DNA of 47,118 bases from an uncultured Clostridia bacterium. Lineage in GTDB: Bacteria; Bacillota; Clostridia; Christensenellales; Borkfalkiaceae. The DNA lies in NCBI GenBank assembly GCA_944328665.1, contig CALVHS010000015.1:1-47118 (forward strand), in the 5' to 3' direction. Under the pieces are notes generated by a model. That model made no database searches and was not told where the DNA came from. It saw only the letters and a program-made list of their open reading frames with translations. Of the stretch, positions 14,679-24,091 are shown piece by piece. Each line of letters starts with the position of its first letter. Positions within the stretch are counted from its first letter, which is position 1. The position numbers were made by a program, and so were the translations under genes.

Positions 14679-16028
14679 ATGGGATTTAGAAAGCATTATA
14701 AGATCGTCACATACGGCTGTCAGATGAACGTGCACGAATCGGAAAAGATCGCCGGCATCTTGCGCGCGAAGGGATACGAGGAATGCGCAAACGAGGAAGA
14801 TGCGGACATCATCGTCTTTAACACCTGCTGCATCCGCGAAAATGCGGAAAATCACGCTTACGGCAACATCGGCGCGCTGAAAAAGCTGAAGAGGGAAAAG
14901 CCGTCGTTGCTCATCGCGGTGGGCGGGTGTATGACGCAGCAAAACGGCGCGGCGGAAAGGCTGAAAAAAAAGTTTCCGTTCGTGGATATCATTTTCGGCA
15001 CGCACAATCTCGGCAGGCTGGGTGAACTGATCGAAAAGAAGTCGGCACGGAAAAAGGCCGTCGTCGAGATCGCCGAGGAAGGGCGCGAGGACGGCTGCGA
15101 CGAAGATATTGCTTTCCGTACAAGCTATCCCAACGCTTGGGTGAATATCATGTACGGCTGCAACAATTTTTGCTCTTATTGCATCGTGCCCTATGTGCGC
15201 GGCAGAGAGCGCAGCCGCCGCCCGGAGGCGATCGTCAAAGAGGTGAACGGACTGCTCGATCGAGGTTATAAAGAGATCACGCTGCTCGGGCAGAACGTCA
15301 ACTCTTACGGCAACGATGCGGGCGGGGCATTTACTTTCCCGCGGCTTCTTGACGATATCTGCAAGCGTGAAGAAAAATTTCGGCTGCGCTTTATGACGAG
15401 CAATCCGAAAGATTTCGGCGAAGAGCTGATCCGGGCGATCGCGGAAAACAGGCAGGTGTGTCATCTCGTGCACCTTCCGGTGCAAGCCGGTTCGGACAGG
15501 ATCCTGCGCCTCATGAACCGGAAATACACGGCGGAGGAATATCTCGAAAAGGCCGCGCTGCTCCGCCGCGCCCTGCCCGATTGTCAGTTGACGAGCGACA
15601 TCATGGTCGGCTTTCCCACCGAGACGGAGGAAGACTTTCAGGACACCTTGCGCCTTGTCAAGGAAGCGCGCTTTTCGACGGCGTTTACCTTCGTGTATTC
15701 GCCGCGGCAGGGCACGAAAGCCGCCGCGATGGAGGGGCAGATCCCCGAAGAAGTCAAAAAGGACAGGATCATGCGCCTCGTCGAATTGGTCAACGCCCAA
15801 ACGCGCGCCCTGTCTTCGGGGTATGTCGGCAAGACGGTCGAGATCCTGTGTGAAGACCGCGACGAGAAAAAGGGCTTGTACCTCGGGCGGGACGAATACG
15901 GCAGAATGGGGTATTTTCGGTCGGAAAAAGACCGCGTCGGCGAATTTGTCCGTTTGAAGATCGAAGAGGCTTCGGGGATCTCGCTGTACGGCCGCCTTGC
16001 GGAAGATGAAAGGGAGGAAAGGATATGA
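14679..16028 (+). CDS. miaB: tRNA-2-methylthio-N6-dimethylallyladenosine synthase
   Basis: Radical-SAM methylthiotransferase acting on i6A37 of tRNAs that read UNN codons, the product of MiaA encoded in the same operon. The 449 residues carry an N-terminal UPF0004 domain with cluster cysteines C14, C50 and C84, radical-SAM cysteines C161, C165 and C168 (CNNFCSYC), and a C-terminal TRAM domain (about 375-445). The frame is open far upstream, but ATG 14679 is the first start giving the family N-terminus (KHYKIVTYGCQMN). The ribosome site is weak. The stop overlaps the mutS start by four bases (ATGA). Confidence 0.97.
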   Translation: MGFRKHYKIVTYGCQMNVHESEKIAGILRAKGYEECANEEDADIIVFNTCCIRENAENHAYGNIGALKKLKREKPSLLIAVGGCMTQQNGAAERLKKKFPFVDIIFGTHNLGRLGELIEKKSARKKAVVEIAEEGREDGCDEDIAFRTSYPNAWVNIMYGCNNFCSYCIVPYVRGRERSRRPEAIVKEVNGLLDRGYKEITLLGQNVNSYGNDAGGAFTFPRLLDDICKREEKFRLRFMTSNPKDFGEELIRAIAENRQVCHLVHLPVQAGSDRILRLMNRKYTAEEYLEKAALLRRALPDCQLTSDIMVGFPTETEEDFQDTLRLVKEARFSTAFTFVYSPRQGTKAAAMEGQIPEEVKKDRIMRLVELVNAQTRALSSGYVGKTVEILCEDRDEKKGLYLGRDEYGRMGYFRSEKDRVGEFVRLKIEEASGISLYGRLAEDEREERI

Positions 16029-18613
16029 GCGGCGGACTGTCGCCGATGATGCGGCACTATCTGGAGATCAAAGACAAATATAAAGACTGCATCATCTTTT
16101 ATCGGCTCGGCGATTTTTATGAGATGTTTTTCGAGGATGCCGTGGAGGTATCCCGCCTTTTGGATCTCACGCTGACGGGCAGAGATTGCGGGCTGGAGGA
16201 ACGCGCCCCCATGTGCGGCGTTCCGTATCATGCGGCGGACGCCTATATCGCCAAACTCGTTGCCTTCGGCAAAAAGGTCGCCATTTGCGAGCAGCTTTCC
16301 GACCCTGCGGCGAGCAAAGGGATGGTGGAGAGGGATGTCATCCGCGTCGTCTCTTCCGGCACGCTGATCGAAGATTCTCTGTTGGACGAAAAGAAGAACA
16401 ACTTCATCGCCTGCGGTTATAAAGAAGGGGAAAAGTGCGCCCTTGCGTGGACGGATATCACGACGGGCGAATTTTGCGCGGCGGCATTCGGCGGAGAACG
16501 GGGGTTGGACGAGGCGATCGAATACCTCGCCAAACTTGCCCCTGCGGAAGTTATCGTCAACGAAGAGTTTTTGTTGACGAGCAAGGAGAAGCCTGCCGTA
16601 CGCGCGGGGGGGCTTCCCTCTTTTTCCTGTTATGTGCCTTGGGCGTTTTCGGCAAAGCGCGCGGAAAAAAACGTATGCGAGCAGCTCGGCACGCGTACGC
16701 TCGAGCCGTTCGGCATCGCCGATAAAGCGGAAGCGGTCGCGGCGGCGGGGGCATTGATAGAATATCTGCGCGAAACGCAAAAACATGCCCTGAAAAATAT
16801 CGATTCTCTCCGTTTTATCCGCAGGGACAGATGCATGATGTTGGACGGGGCGGCGATCAAAAACCTCGAACTTGTCAGGACGCTCGCCGACGGAAAGCGG
16901 CGGGGCTCGCTGTTGTGGCTGTTGGACGACACGCATACGGCGATGGGCGCACGGCTGATGTATTCCCTTCTTTTGAATCCGCTCCGTGCAAAGGAGGAGA
17001 TCGAATATCGCCTGGACGGGGTGAACGAGCTCTTTCACGCGACCGTCATCCGTTCGGGCATTGCGGACACGCTGCGCGGGATCCGTGATATCGAGAGGAT
17101 CGCGGGCAAGATCTCCAACAACAATTTGACACCGCGTGACTGTGAAGCGCTGGGGACTTCTCTCGACGCCGTCCCCGGTTTGAAATTCCGTCTTTCCGGC
17201 TTTACGGCGGCGATACTTCGCGATGCGGAAGGGGGATTGGGAGATTTTTCAGCGCTGAGCGACCTGCTGAAGCGCGCCTTTATCCCCAATCCGCCCGTCA
17301 GCGTCAAGGACGGCGGTTACATTGCGGAAGGATACAGCAAAGAGTTGGACGAACTGCGCGATATGCACCGCAACGGCGCGCAGCGCATCGCGGAACTGGA
17401 AACGAAGGAGCGGGAAGAGACGGGTATCAAAAACCTGAAGATCAAATATAACCGCGTATTCGGGTATGGGATCGAGGTGACGAACTCCTTTAAGGATAAA
17501 GTGCCGTACCGTTATCAACGCCGCCAGACGCTCTCCAATGCGGAGCGGTATGTGACGGATGAACTCAAAGAGATCGAAGAGAAGATCATGTCCAGTGCGG
17601 AAAGGAGCCTCGCGACGGAGGCTGCGCTCTTTGAGCAGATCAAGGGGATCCTGTCCGAAAATATCGGCAGATTAAAGAGGTTGGCGTCCGCCGTCGCGCT
17701 GATAGACTGTCTCGTCTCCTTTGCTTCCGTCGCCAAAGAGCGCGGGTATTGCCGTCCGCAGATCGTTTCCGAAGGCGGCGACCTGATCGTTAAAGACGGC
17801 AGGCATCCGGTCGTGGAGGCGCTTTCCAAGGAGAGGTTTGTGCCCAACGATACCGCTCTCGACGGAAAGGAAACGCGTACGATGGTGATCACGGGCCCGA
17901 ATATGGCGGGCAAAAGCACCTATATGCGGCAGACGGCGCTCATCGTATTGATGGCGCATATCGGCTGTTTTGTCCCTGCCCGCGCGGCGCAGATCCCCGT
18001 GATCGATCGCATCTTTACGCGCGTGGGAGCGAGCGACAATCTCATCCTCGATCAGAGCACTTTTATGGTAGAGATGACGGAGGTCGCCTCCATCATCATG
18101 AACGCGACGCCCGATTCTTTGCTCATCCTCGACGAAGTGGGTCGGGGCACGAGCACTTATGACGGGCTGAGCATTGCTTGGGCGGTGCTCGAATATCTGA
18201 CCGAGCATATCCGCGCCAAGACGCTGTTTGCGACCCACTATCATGAATTGACGGAATTGGAGGGAAAGATCGAGGGGGTCAAAAATTTCAAAGTCACCGT
18301 CAAAGAGGCGGCGGGATCGGTCATCTTTCTGCGCAAGATCATGCGCGGCGGTGCCAACAAGAGCTTTGGCATCGAAGTGGCGAGGCTGGCGGGGATCCCC
18401 GCGGCGGTGACGTCGAGGGCGAAGGTGATCTTAAAGAAGTTGGAAAAGAACGACATTGCCCGTTCCGCGGCGGAAAGCGTAAAGGAGAATGAGGCGCCCG
18501 ACACGGAAAGCGAGGCGGAACGTATCCTGCGGGAACTCGACTTTGACAACATGACGCCGATGCAGGCGTTTCACATCCTTTCCGATCTGGCGGAAAAGGT
18601 CAAAAAGGAATAA
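16025..18613 (+). CDS. mutS: DNA mismatch repair protein MutS
   Basis: Recognises mismatches and small loops and recruits MutL. The 862 residues match MutS1. The mismatch-reading Phe-X-Glu is F31-Y32-E33 (GDFYEMF). Connector, core and clamp domains follow. The ATPase shows Walker A GPNMAGKST near 625, the signature DQSTFMVEM, and Walker B LLILDEVGRGTSTYDG near 700. The C-terminal tail ends in an HTH-like segment (MTPMQAFHILSDLAEKV). It overlaps miaB by four bases and is four bases before mutL, so the three are one transcript. Confidence 0.98.
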   Translation: MSGGLSPMMRHYLEIKDKYKDCIIFYRLGDFYEMFFEDAVEVSRLLDLTLTGRDCGLEERAPMCGVPYHAADAYIAKLVAFGKKVAICEQLSDPAASKGMVERDVIRVVSSGTLIEDSLLDEKKNNFIACGYKEGEKCALAWTDITTGEFCAAAFGGERGLDEAIEYLAKLAPAEVIVNEEFLLTSKEKPAVRAGGLPSFSCYVPWAFSAKRAEKNVCEQLGTRTLEPFGIADKAEAVAAAGALIEYLRETQKHALKNIDSLRFIRRDRCMMLDGAAIKNLELVRTLADGKRRGSLLWLLDDTHTAMGARLMYSLLLNPLRAKEEIEYRLDGVNELFHATVIRSGIADTLRGIRDIERIAGKISNNNLTPRDCEALGTSLDAVPGLKFRLSGFTAAILRDAEGGLGDFSALSDLLKRAFIPNPPVSVKDGGYIAEGYSKELDELRDMHRNGAQRIAELETKEREETGIKNLKIKYNRVFGYGIEVTNSFKDKVPYRYQRRQTLSNAERYVTDELKEIEEKIMSSAERSLATEAALFEQIKGILSENIGRLKRLASAVALIDCLVSFASVAKERGYCRPQIVSEGGDLIVKDGRHPVVEALSKERFVPNDTALDGKETRTMVITGPNMAGKSTYMRQTALIVLMAHIGCFVPARAAQIPVIDRIFTRVGASDNLILDQSTFMVEMTEVASIIMNATPDSLLILDEVGRGTSTYDGLSIAWAVLEYLTEHIRAKTLFATHYHELTELEGKIEGVKNFKVTVKEAAGSVIFLRKIMRGGANKSFGIEVARLAGIPAAVTSRAKVILKKLEKNDIARSAAESVKENEAPDTESEAERILRELDFDNMTPMQAFHILSDLAEKVKKE

Positions 18614-18616
18614 ACA

Positions 18617-20506
18617 ATGGCAAAGATCAATATTTTGGACAACAGCGTCTATAACCGTATTGCCGCGGGCGAAGTGGTCGAACGGCCTGCGTCCGTAGTC
18701 AAAGAATTTGTGGAAAACTCCATCGACGCGGGGGCAAGGCAGATCGAGATCCGCGTCGAACGGGGCGGAAAGGATCTCATCTCCGTCTCCGACGACGGCT
18801 GCGGCATCGAACGGTCGGAATTGCATGCGGCATTTTTGCCGCATGCGACCAGCAAGATCGCCTCTGCGGACGACCTCGAAAAGATCGGGACGCTCGGTTT
18901 CCGCGGCGAAGCGCTCGCCTCCGTCGCTTCTGTGGCGAACGTGACGCTGCGTTCGAAAGCGGCGGGGGCGGAGGAGGCGTTCAGCATTAGCTGTTCGGGA
19001 GGAAAAACGGGCGAGATCGTTCCCTGTGCGCTCGGCGAGGGAACGGAGATCGTTGCAGAGGATCTCTTTTTCAATACCCCCGCGCGCGCCAAATTCATGA
19101 AGACGGATAAAGGGGAGGAGAGCGAAGTTTTTTCCGTCGTCGCGCGATTTATCCTCGGCAATCCGCAGATCGCCTTTCGCTATTATGCGGACGGAAAGCC
19201 GGTATTGCGATCGTTCGGCGGCGGGGAGGAAGAAGCCATCGCGGCTGTTTACGGCGCCGCTGCCGTGGAAGAGTGCTATCGCTTGGATGCGCATAAAAAC
19301 GGCGTACATATCTACGGTTATCTCGGAAAGCCCGCATACACGAAAGCCAACCGCACATATCAGACGACTTTTGTCAACGGCAGATGCGTCTGGAACAATA
19401 CGGTCTCATCTGCCGTATCCAACGCATACGGCGGATATCTCATGAAGCGGCAATACCCGTTTTATGTGCTCTTTATCGATGTGCCGCCGGAGATCGTCGA
19501 CGTGAACGTGCATCCGAATAAATCGGACGTGCGCTTTGAAAACAATCAAGTCATCTACGGGAGCGTTTATTCCGTGATCTCCGCCGTATTGGACGGAAAT
19601 GCGTCTGCGCTCGAATATGTCGTCAAAGCGCCGTCGCCCGCGGCAGGGCAGGAAGAGCCATCCGTCGGACAGGCAAATGCGGCGCCTTCCCCTGCGGTTT
19701 TCGAAAAGGAGAAAGATGCGCCGCGCGTACCCTTTCCGGAAGCGCGAAGTTACCCCGTACCGCCGCCTGCGGCGAGAGAGGGCGCCTTTATTTCCTTTCA
19801 TGACAGCGGAACGGCAAGGCCGCCCGCTCCCGAAAAGAGAGGAAATAAAGAAGAGGTTTCGGATATCTTTGCGGAGAACAAGCGCTATCTCGAACAATTG
19901 GATAAAAAGGCAAAACAACAAAAGATCGTGCTGGAAAACGCCCGCTATTGCGGCAGCTTGTTCAACACCTATCTTCTTTATGAGGAAGGGGACGGGGTCT
20001 ATATTATCGACCAGCATGCCGCGCATGAAAGGCTGATCTTTGACAGGCTGCGCGCGGAGATGCAGGCGCGAAAGGTCGTGCGCCAGCCTATGCTCGTGCC
20101 CTATATTGTGCAAGTCAACCGCGAAGAAGGGCAGTTTTTGGCGGAAAATCTTTCCAAGATCGCCGAGATCGGGTTTGATATCGAGGAGTTTGGCGAGGGG
20201 AATTTTAAGATCTCTTCCGTGCCGCTCGATCTGCAGGATATCGATCTGAAGTCCTTTTTCGATGAACTTTTGGGAGAGGTCGGAAGCCTGCGCGGCATCC
20301 GCCTTTCCGAACTGCTGCGAGACAAGATCGCGATGACCGCCTGCAAACATGCCGTCAAGGGCGGGATGATGCTGACCGACGCGGAAAAGCAAAAGCTGTT
20401 CGATATGCTGCACGGCGATATGGGGCTCAAATGTCCGCACGGAAGGCCCGTGGCGGTCAGGCTCGGCAAGACGGAGATCGAAAAAATGTTCAAAAGGATC
20501 GTCTGA
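18617..20506 (+). CDS. mutL: DNA mismatch repair protein MutL (endonuclease type)
   Basis: GHKL ATPase that links MutS to excision, 629 residues. ATPase motifs are NSIDAGA (E33, N34), DDGCGI near 60, HATSKI and GFRGEALASVASV. A variable linker spans about 330-430. The C-terminal dimerisation and nicking domain carries DQHAAHERLIFD near 465, ACKHAVKGG, CPHGRP near 607 and the FKRIV end. This makes it an endonuclease-competent MutL as in methylation-independent repair. In the DQHA(X)2E(X)4E motif the last Glu is Asp, a conservative change. The stop directly abuts the GTG start of miaA (TGAGTG). Confidence 0.97.
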   Translation: MAKINILDNSVYNRIAAGEVVERPASVVKEFVENSIDAGARQIEIRVERGGKDLISVSDDGCGIERSELHAAFLPHATSKIASADDLEKIGTLGFRGEALASVASVANVTLRSKAAGAEEAFSISCSGGKTGEIVPCALGEGTEIVAEDLFFNTPARAKFMKTDKGEESEVFSVVARFILGNPQIAFRYYADGKPVLRSFGGGEEEAIAAVYGAAAVEECYRLDAHKNGVHIYGYLGKPAYTKANRTYQTTFVNGRCVWNNTVSSAVSNAYGGYLMKRQYPFYVLFIDVPPEIVDVNVHPNKSDVRFENNQVIYGSVYSVISAVLDGNASALEYVVKAPSPAAGQEEPSVGQANAAPSPAVFEKEKDAPRVPFPEARSYPVPPPAAREGAFISFHDSGTARPPAPEKRGNKEEVSDIFAENKRYLEQLDKKAKQQKIVLENARYCGSLFNTYLLYEEGDGVYIIDQHAAHERLIFDRLRAEMQARKVVRQPMLVPYIVQVNREEGQFLAENLSKIAEIGFDIEEFGEGNFKISSVPLDLQDIDLKSFFDELLGEVGSLRGIRLSELLRDKIAMTACKHAVKGGMMLTDAEKQKLFDMLHGDMGLKCPHGRPVAVRLGKTEIEKMFKRIV

Positions 20507-21409
20507 GTGAAAACATTGGTCGTATGCGGCGCCACTGCGTCCGGGAAAACGGGATTTGCCGTCGACATGGCGGAAGAACTCGGCGGGGAAGTGCTCTCTG
20601 CCGACTGTATGCTCGTCTATAAAGGGCTGAATATTGGTACGGCAAAGCCGACGCGGGAAGAGATGCGCGGCGTCCGCCATCATATGATCGACGTTGCGGA
20701 GCCGACACAGGATTATTCTGTGAGCGAATATGCCGCGCAAGCGGAAAAAGTGCTGGCGGATCTCTCTTTGCGCGGTGTTCCCGCACTGATTTGCGGCGGC
20801 ACGGGGTTTTATATACAGGCGCTTCTGTTTATGCGCGGGATGGGCGGAGTGCCCGCGGATGCAAATATCCGCCGCGAATATGAGGCCTTCGCCGCGGAAC
20901 GCGGACAGCAAGCGCTGCATGCGCTGCTGCGGGAAGTCGACCGTGAAAGCGCCGAAAAGCTGCATCCGCACGATGTGAAACGCGTCATCCGCGCGCTGGA
21001 GATCTATCGCCTGACGGGCAGGAAAAAGTCCGAACAAAAGGATGGGTTCGTGCCCAAGCGCGAATATGTCGCCGTCGCTTTCGATCATCCGCGAGAAGCG
21101 CTGTATGCGCGCATCGAACGACGCGTGGACGAGATGCTTGCGGCGGGGCTCGTCGATGAAGTGGAAAGCCTGTATCGGGGCGGCGTCGATGAAAAATGTC
21201 AATGCATGCAGGGCATCGGCTACAAAGAGGTCATCATGTACCTGAAAAATGAGATCTCTTACAGTACTATGTCTGACATGATCAAGCAAAACACGCGGCA
21301 TTATGCCAAGCGACAGATCACTTTTTTCAAGAGATTGCCGCAGTTGGTTTGGCTGGATCCGAAGCGAGATAACAGAGAATTTGTAAAGGGGCTCTTCCAT
21401 GGAAATTGA
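20507..21409 (+). CDS. miaA: tRNA dimethylallyltransferase
   Basis: Adds a dimethylallyl group from DMAPP to A37 of tRNAs reading UNN codons, making the substrate of MiaB. The 300 residues start at GTG 20507, immediately after the mutL stop. The P-loop GATASGKT is at 8-15. DCMLVYKGLNIGTAKPT (catalytic Asp near 35), GGTGFYIQAL and the C-terminal QNTRHYAKRQ motif are all present. Translation start depends on mutL coupling, with no separate ribosome site. The last bases overlap the next gene by 11 nt. Confidence 0.97.
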   Translation: MKTLVVCGATASGKTGFAVDMAEELGGEVLSADCMLVYKGLNIGTAKPTREEMRGVRHHMIDVAEPTQDYSVSEYAAQAEKVLADLSLRGVPALICGGTGFYIQALLFMRGMGGVPADANIRREYEAFAAERGQQALHALLREVDRESAEKLHPHDVKRVIRALEIYRLTGRKKSEQKDGFVPKREYVAVAFDHPREALYARIERRVDEMLAAGLVDEVESLYRGGVDEKCQCMQGIGYKEVIMYLKNEISYSTMSDMIKQNTRHYAKRQITFFKRLPQLVWLDPKRDNREFVKGLFHGN

Positions 21410-22634
21410 AAAATTGATCGAGGAAAGTGAAAGATCGCTCGCAGAGCCGTTTGCGCGTGCGGAGAAGATCGCCTATCGGAATACCTGCAAAGTTATGGAG
21501 GCTTTCCATAAAAATAAGATCGCGCTTCGTCACTTTGTGCAGACGACGGGATATGGCTACGGGGATGAGGGCCGCGACACGTTGAATGCACTGTTTGCCG
21601 ACCTGTTCGGGGCAGAAAAGGCACTCGTCTCTCCCCATCTCGTTTCGGGGACGCATGCCCTCACCGTCGGGCTGTTTGGCGTGCTGAAAGCGGGGGATAC
21701 GCTGTTTTCGATCAGCGGAGATCCGTACGATACGCTTACGGAGGTGATCGGCGGCGCGGGCAACGGCTCTCTTGCGGATTATGGGATAAAATTCAAAAAA
21801 TGCGAACTGATCGACGGAAATTTTGACAGGGAAGGGATCGCTGCGGGGCTTGCGGATACGTCCGTCAAGGTCGTCTTTATCCAACGCTCCCGCGGGTATG
21901 AATGGCGGGATGCGCTCAGCGAGCAGAAAATCGCCGAAACTTGTGCGTTTGTCCGCGAATGTGGATTTGCGGGCTGTATCTTTGTCGACAACTGTTACGG
22001 AGAATTTGTCGAGGAGACGGAGCCGACGCAAAACGGGGCGGATATCTGTGTTGGTTCGCTCAACAAAAATCCGGGTGGCGGCATCGCACCGACGGGCGGA
22101 TATATCGTCGGAAAAAAAGAATACATAGACCGCATAGCGGGCAGATTGACGGCGCCTTCCGTAGGGGCGGAAGTGGGTTCGTATGCCTTTGGCTATCAAT
22201 ATTTTTATGAAGGCGTATTCCTGGCGCCTCACGTTGTCTGTCAGGCGATCAAGGGAGGGCTTTTGATCGGTGCTTGCCTGAAAAAACTCGGTTATACGAC
22301 ATCTCCGTCTTTAGAAGTGCTGCCGTACGATATCACGCGCGCGATCCGCTTTGAGACGAAAGAGCAGCTGATCGGCTTTATTCAGGCGGTGCAGGAAGCG
22401 TCTCCCGTGGACAGTTTTGTGACGCTTGAGCCGTGGGATATGCCCGGTTATCTTGACCGGGTCATCATGGCGGCCGGCACCTTTGTGCAGGGGGCTTCGA
22501 TCGAGCTTTCCGCCGATGCGCCGATCAAAGAACCGTACATCGCCTATTTTCAGGGCGGGTTGACGTACGAACACTGCAAGTATGCGCTCGCTAAGATCTT
22601 GAAAAAGCTTATGAACGATCTATACCTGGCATAG
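21399..22634 (+). CDS. PLP-dependent methionine gamma-lyase family protein (YnbB-like)
   Basis: A protein of 411 residues of the fold-type I PLP family once annotated as aluminium-resistance or YnbB protein. Members sit next to miaA in many Firmicutes. The PLP lysine is in GSLNKNPGGG (K about 224), with GYGYGDEGRDTLN near the N-terminus, SGTHALTVGLFG and VDNCYGEF upstream. C-S lyase activity on methionine or cysteine derivatives is inferred from the family and not proven. The start overlaps miaA by 11 nt. The hfq gene often found between miaA and this gene is missing here. Confidence 0.9.
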   Translation: MEIEKLIEESERSLAEPFARAEKIAYRNTCKVMEAFHKNKIALRHFVQTTGYGYGDEGRDTLNALFADLFGAEKALVSPHLVSGTHALTVGLFGVLKAGDTLFSISGDPYDTLTEVIGGAGNGSLADYGIKFKKCELIDGNFDREGIAAGLADTSVKVVFIQRSRGYEWRDALSEQKIAETCAFVRECGFAGCIFVDNCYGEFVEETEPTQNGADICVGSLNKNPGGGIAPTGGYIVGKKEYIDRIAGRLTAPSVGAEVGSYAFGYQYFYEGVFLAPHVVCQAIKGGLLIGACLKKLGYTTSPSLEVLPYDITRAIRFETKEQLIGFIQAVQEASPVDSFVTLEPWDMPGYLDRVIMAAGTFVQGASIELSADAPIKEPYIAYFQGGLTYEHCKYALAKILKKLMNDLYLA

Positions 22635-22652
22635 TATATCGTAAAATATAAA

Positions 22653-23186
22653 ATGATAAGATTTGATCGAGTAAAATTTGCGAAGCGCTCCCCGGAAACG
22701 AGGGAGATCAAAAGATTATACAGGCGCGCTTTCCCGCGCAGTGAACGCATGCCGTTCCGCGTCTTGCGGCGAACGCTTTTCTCTCCGTTGGTCTATTGCT
22801 TTGCCTATTATGACGGCGATGTCTTTGTGGGGTTTGCCTATCTCGTCGCGGATAACGACCTCGCTTATCTATTTTATCTGGCAGTGACGGAGGAGGAACG
22901 GGGCAAAGGGTACGGCACGTCGATCTTGCGATCGTTGCGCGGTATATTTTCGCAGACCATGGTCTTAGACATCGAAGAATGTGACCCCCGGGCGAAAAAT
23001 GCGGCGCAGCGTTTTCGTCGCAGAGATTTTTATGAGAGGAACGGGTTTGTCTATGCGGGATTCAAGGCGACCTATTACGGCGTCTGTTATGAATCCTTCG
23101 TGCGGGGCGGTACTTGCGGCAAAGAAAGGCTCGTCCAGCTTTTTAAAAAATACCGCCGAGAAGTTTTGGGGGAGCGGAATGTTTGA
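22653..23186 (+). CDS. GNAT family N-acetyltransferase
   Basis: A protein of 177 residues with the acetyl-CoA loop VTEEERGKGYGTSIL (about 78-92) and the C-terminal FYERNGFVYAGF element of GNAT enzymes. The acceptor substrate is unknown. It is very basic at its N-terminus (KFAKRSPETREIKRLYRRAFPR). It lies 18 bp after the lyase-like gene and overlaps the methyltransferase start by eight bases, so it probably belongs to the miaB operon tail. Confidence 0.85.
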   Translation: MIRFDRVKFAKRSPETREIKRLYRRAFPRSERMPFRVLRRTLFSPLVYCFAYYDGDVFVGFAYLVADNDLAYLFYLAVTEEERGKGYGTSILRSLRGIFSQTMVLDIEECDPRAKNAAQRFRRRDFYERNGFVYAGFKATYYGVCYESFVRGGTCGKERLVQLFKKYRREVLGERNV

Positions 23187-24012
23187 CGAATTATACCGAC
23201 GGCTGCAGCCGCCTTCGGCATATAAACGGTCGGATACAAAGTTTTGGGATGACGAGCATATTTCCGCGCAGATGCTGAAAGCGCATCTCGATCCCGCTTC
23301 GGAAGGTGCGAGCCGCCCTTTCGATTTTATTGAGCGCTCGGCAAAATGGATCTCTGCGGTCTTGCCTCCTGCAAAGTATCCGTACCTTTTGGATCTCGGC
23401 TGCGGCCCGGGATCGTATGCGGAAAAGTTTTGCCGTTCCGGTTATCGTGTGACGGGCATCGATCTGTCCTCGCGTTCCCTTTCTTACGCCGAGGAATCGG
23501 CGCGGCGTCGGGGTTTGGCTATCCGCTATTGCTGCGGCGATTATCTGACATGCTCTTTCCCCGACCGGGCGGATGTCTGTACGATGATCTATTGCGATTA
23601 CGGCGCACTGTCTCCGAAGGAGAGGGCCGTCCTGCTGAAAAAAGTTCACCGCACTTTGCGCAAGGGCGGAAAATTTTTATTGGATGTTTTTACGGACGCC
23701 TATTATCGTGCGTTTGCGGAATATAAGCGCTGGGAAATGTTTGAAAACGGCGGTTTTTGGAGCGATGAACGGCATATAGCCCTCTCTGCCGCTTATAAAT
23801 ATCCGGATTTGTTGATTTTGGAACAAACCATCGTGCTTACGGAAAGCGGCATAAAAAATCATTTGATCTGGAACAGCTGTTTTACGGCAGGGAAACTTCG
23901 TGAAGAGGCTGAAAAGGCAGGATTTTTTTGTTGCGGGATTTGGAGCGATGTTGCGGGCGGGCGCTTTTCGGGATCTTCCCCGACGCTTGCCATGATCCTG
24001 GAAAAAAGATGA
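23179..24012 (+). CDS. Class I SAM-dependent methyltransferase
   Basis: A protein of 277 residues. The SAM-binding motif I is LDLGCGPGSYAEKF (about 72-85), followed by the acidic end of strand 2 (VTGIDLSSRSL) and YCDYGALSPKER as motif IV. It resembles small-molecule methyltransferases (Methyltransf_11/25). The substrate is unknown. The frame stays open upstream to 22981, but ATG 23179 has GGGGGAGCGG before it and gives the natural N-terminus. It overlaps the GNAT stop. A strong terminator follows 50 bp later, so it is the last gene of the operon. Confidence 0.85.
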   Translation: MFDELYRRLQPPSAYKRSDTKFWDDEHISAQMLKAHLDPASEGASRPFDFIERSAKWISAVLPPAKYPYLLDLGCGPGSYAEKFCRSGYRVTGIDLSSRSLSYAEESARRRGLAIRYCCGDYLTCSFPDRADVCTMIYCDYGALSPKERAVLLKKVHRTLRKGGKFLLDVFTDAYYRAFAEYKRWEMFENGGFWSDERHIALSAAYKYPDLLILEQTIVLTESGIKNHLIWNSCFTAGKLREEAEKAGFFCCGIWSDVAGGRFSGSSPTLAMILEKR

Positions 24013-24063
24013 AGCGCGCAAGACCGTGAAAGGATACGGGCATTATCTCGGAGAAGAGCGTCA

Positions 24064-24091
24064 AAAATGCGGCCGGAAAGCCGCATTTTTT
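24064..24091. terminator. Bidirectional terminator after the methyltransferase
   Basis: AAAATGCGGC (24064-24073) pairs perfectly with GCCGCATTTT (24080-24089), loop CGGAAA. T-runs follow on the plus strand and A-runs precede it, so it also serves the convergent zinc-ribbon gene. Confidence 0.88.

Noticed and set aside
21264..21280. TATGTCTGACAT palindrome shared with 38530-38542, upstream of the DUF2953 gene
   Set aside because: One copy is inside the coding sequence of miaA in a conserved region, and 12-base matches between two sites are expected by chance in 47 kb.
19406..21400. 664-codon open frame on the minus strand
   Set aside because: Antisense to mutL and miaA. Composition is that of a shadow frame.
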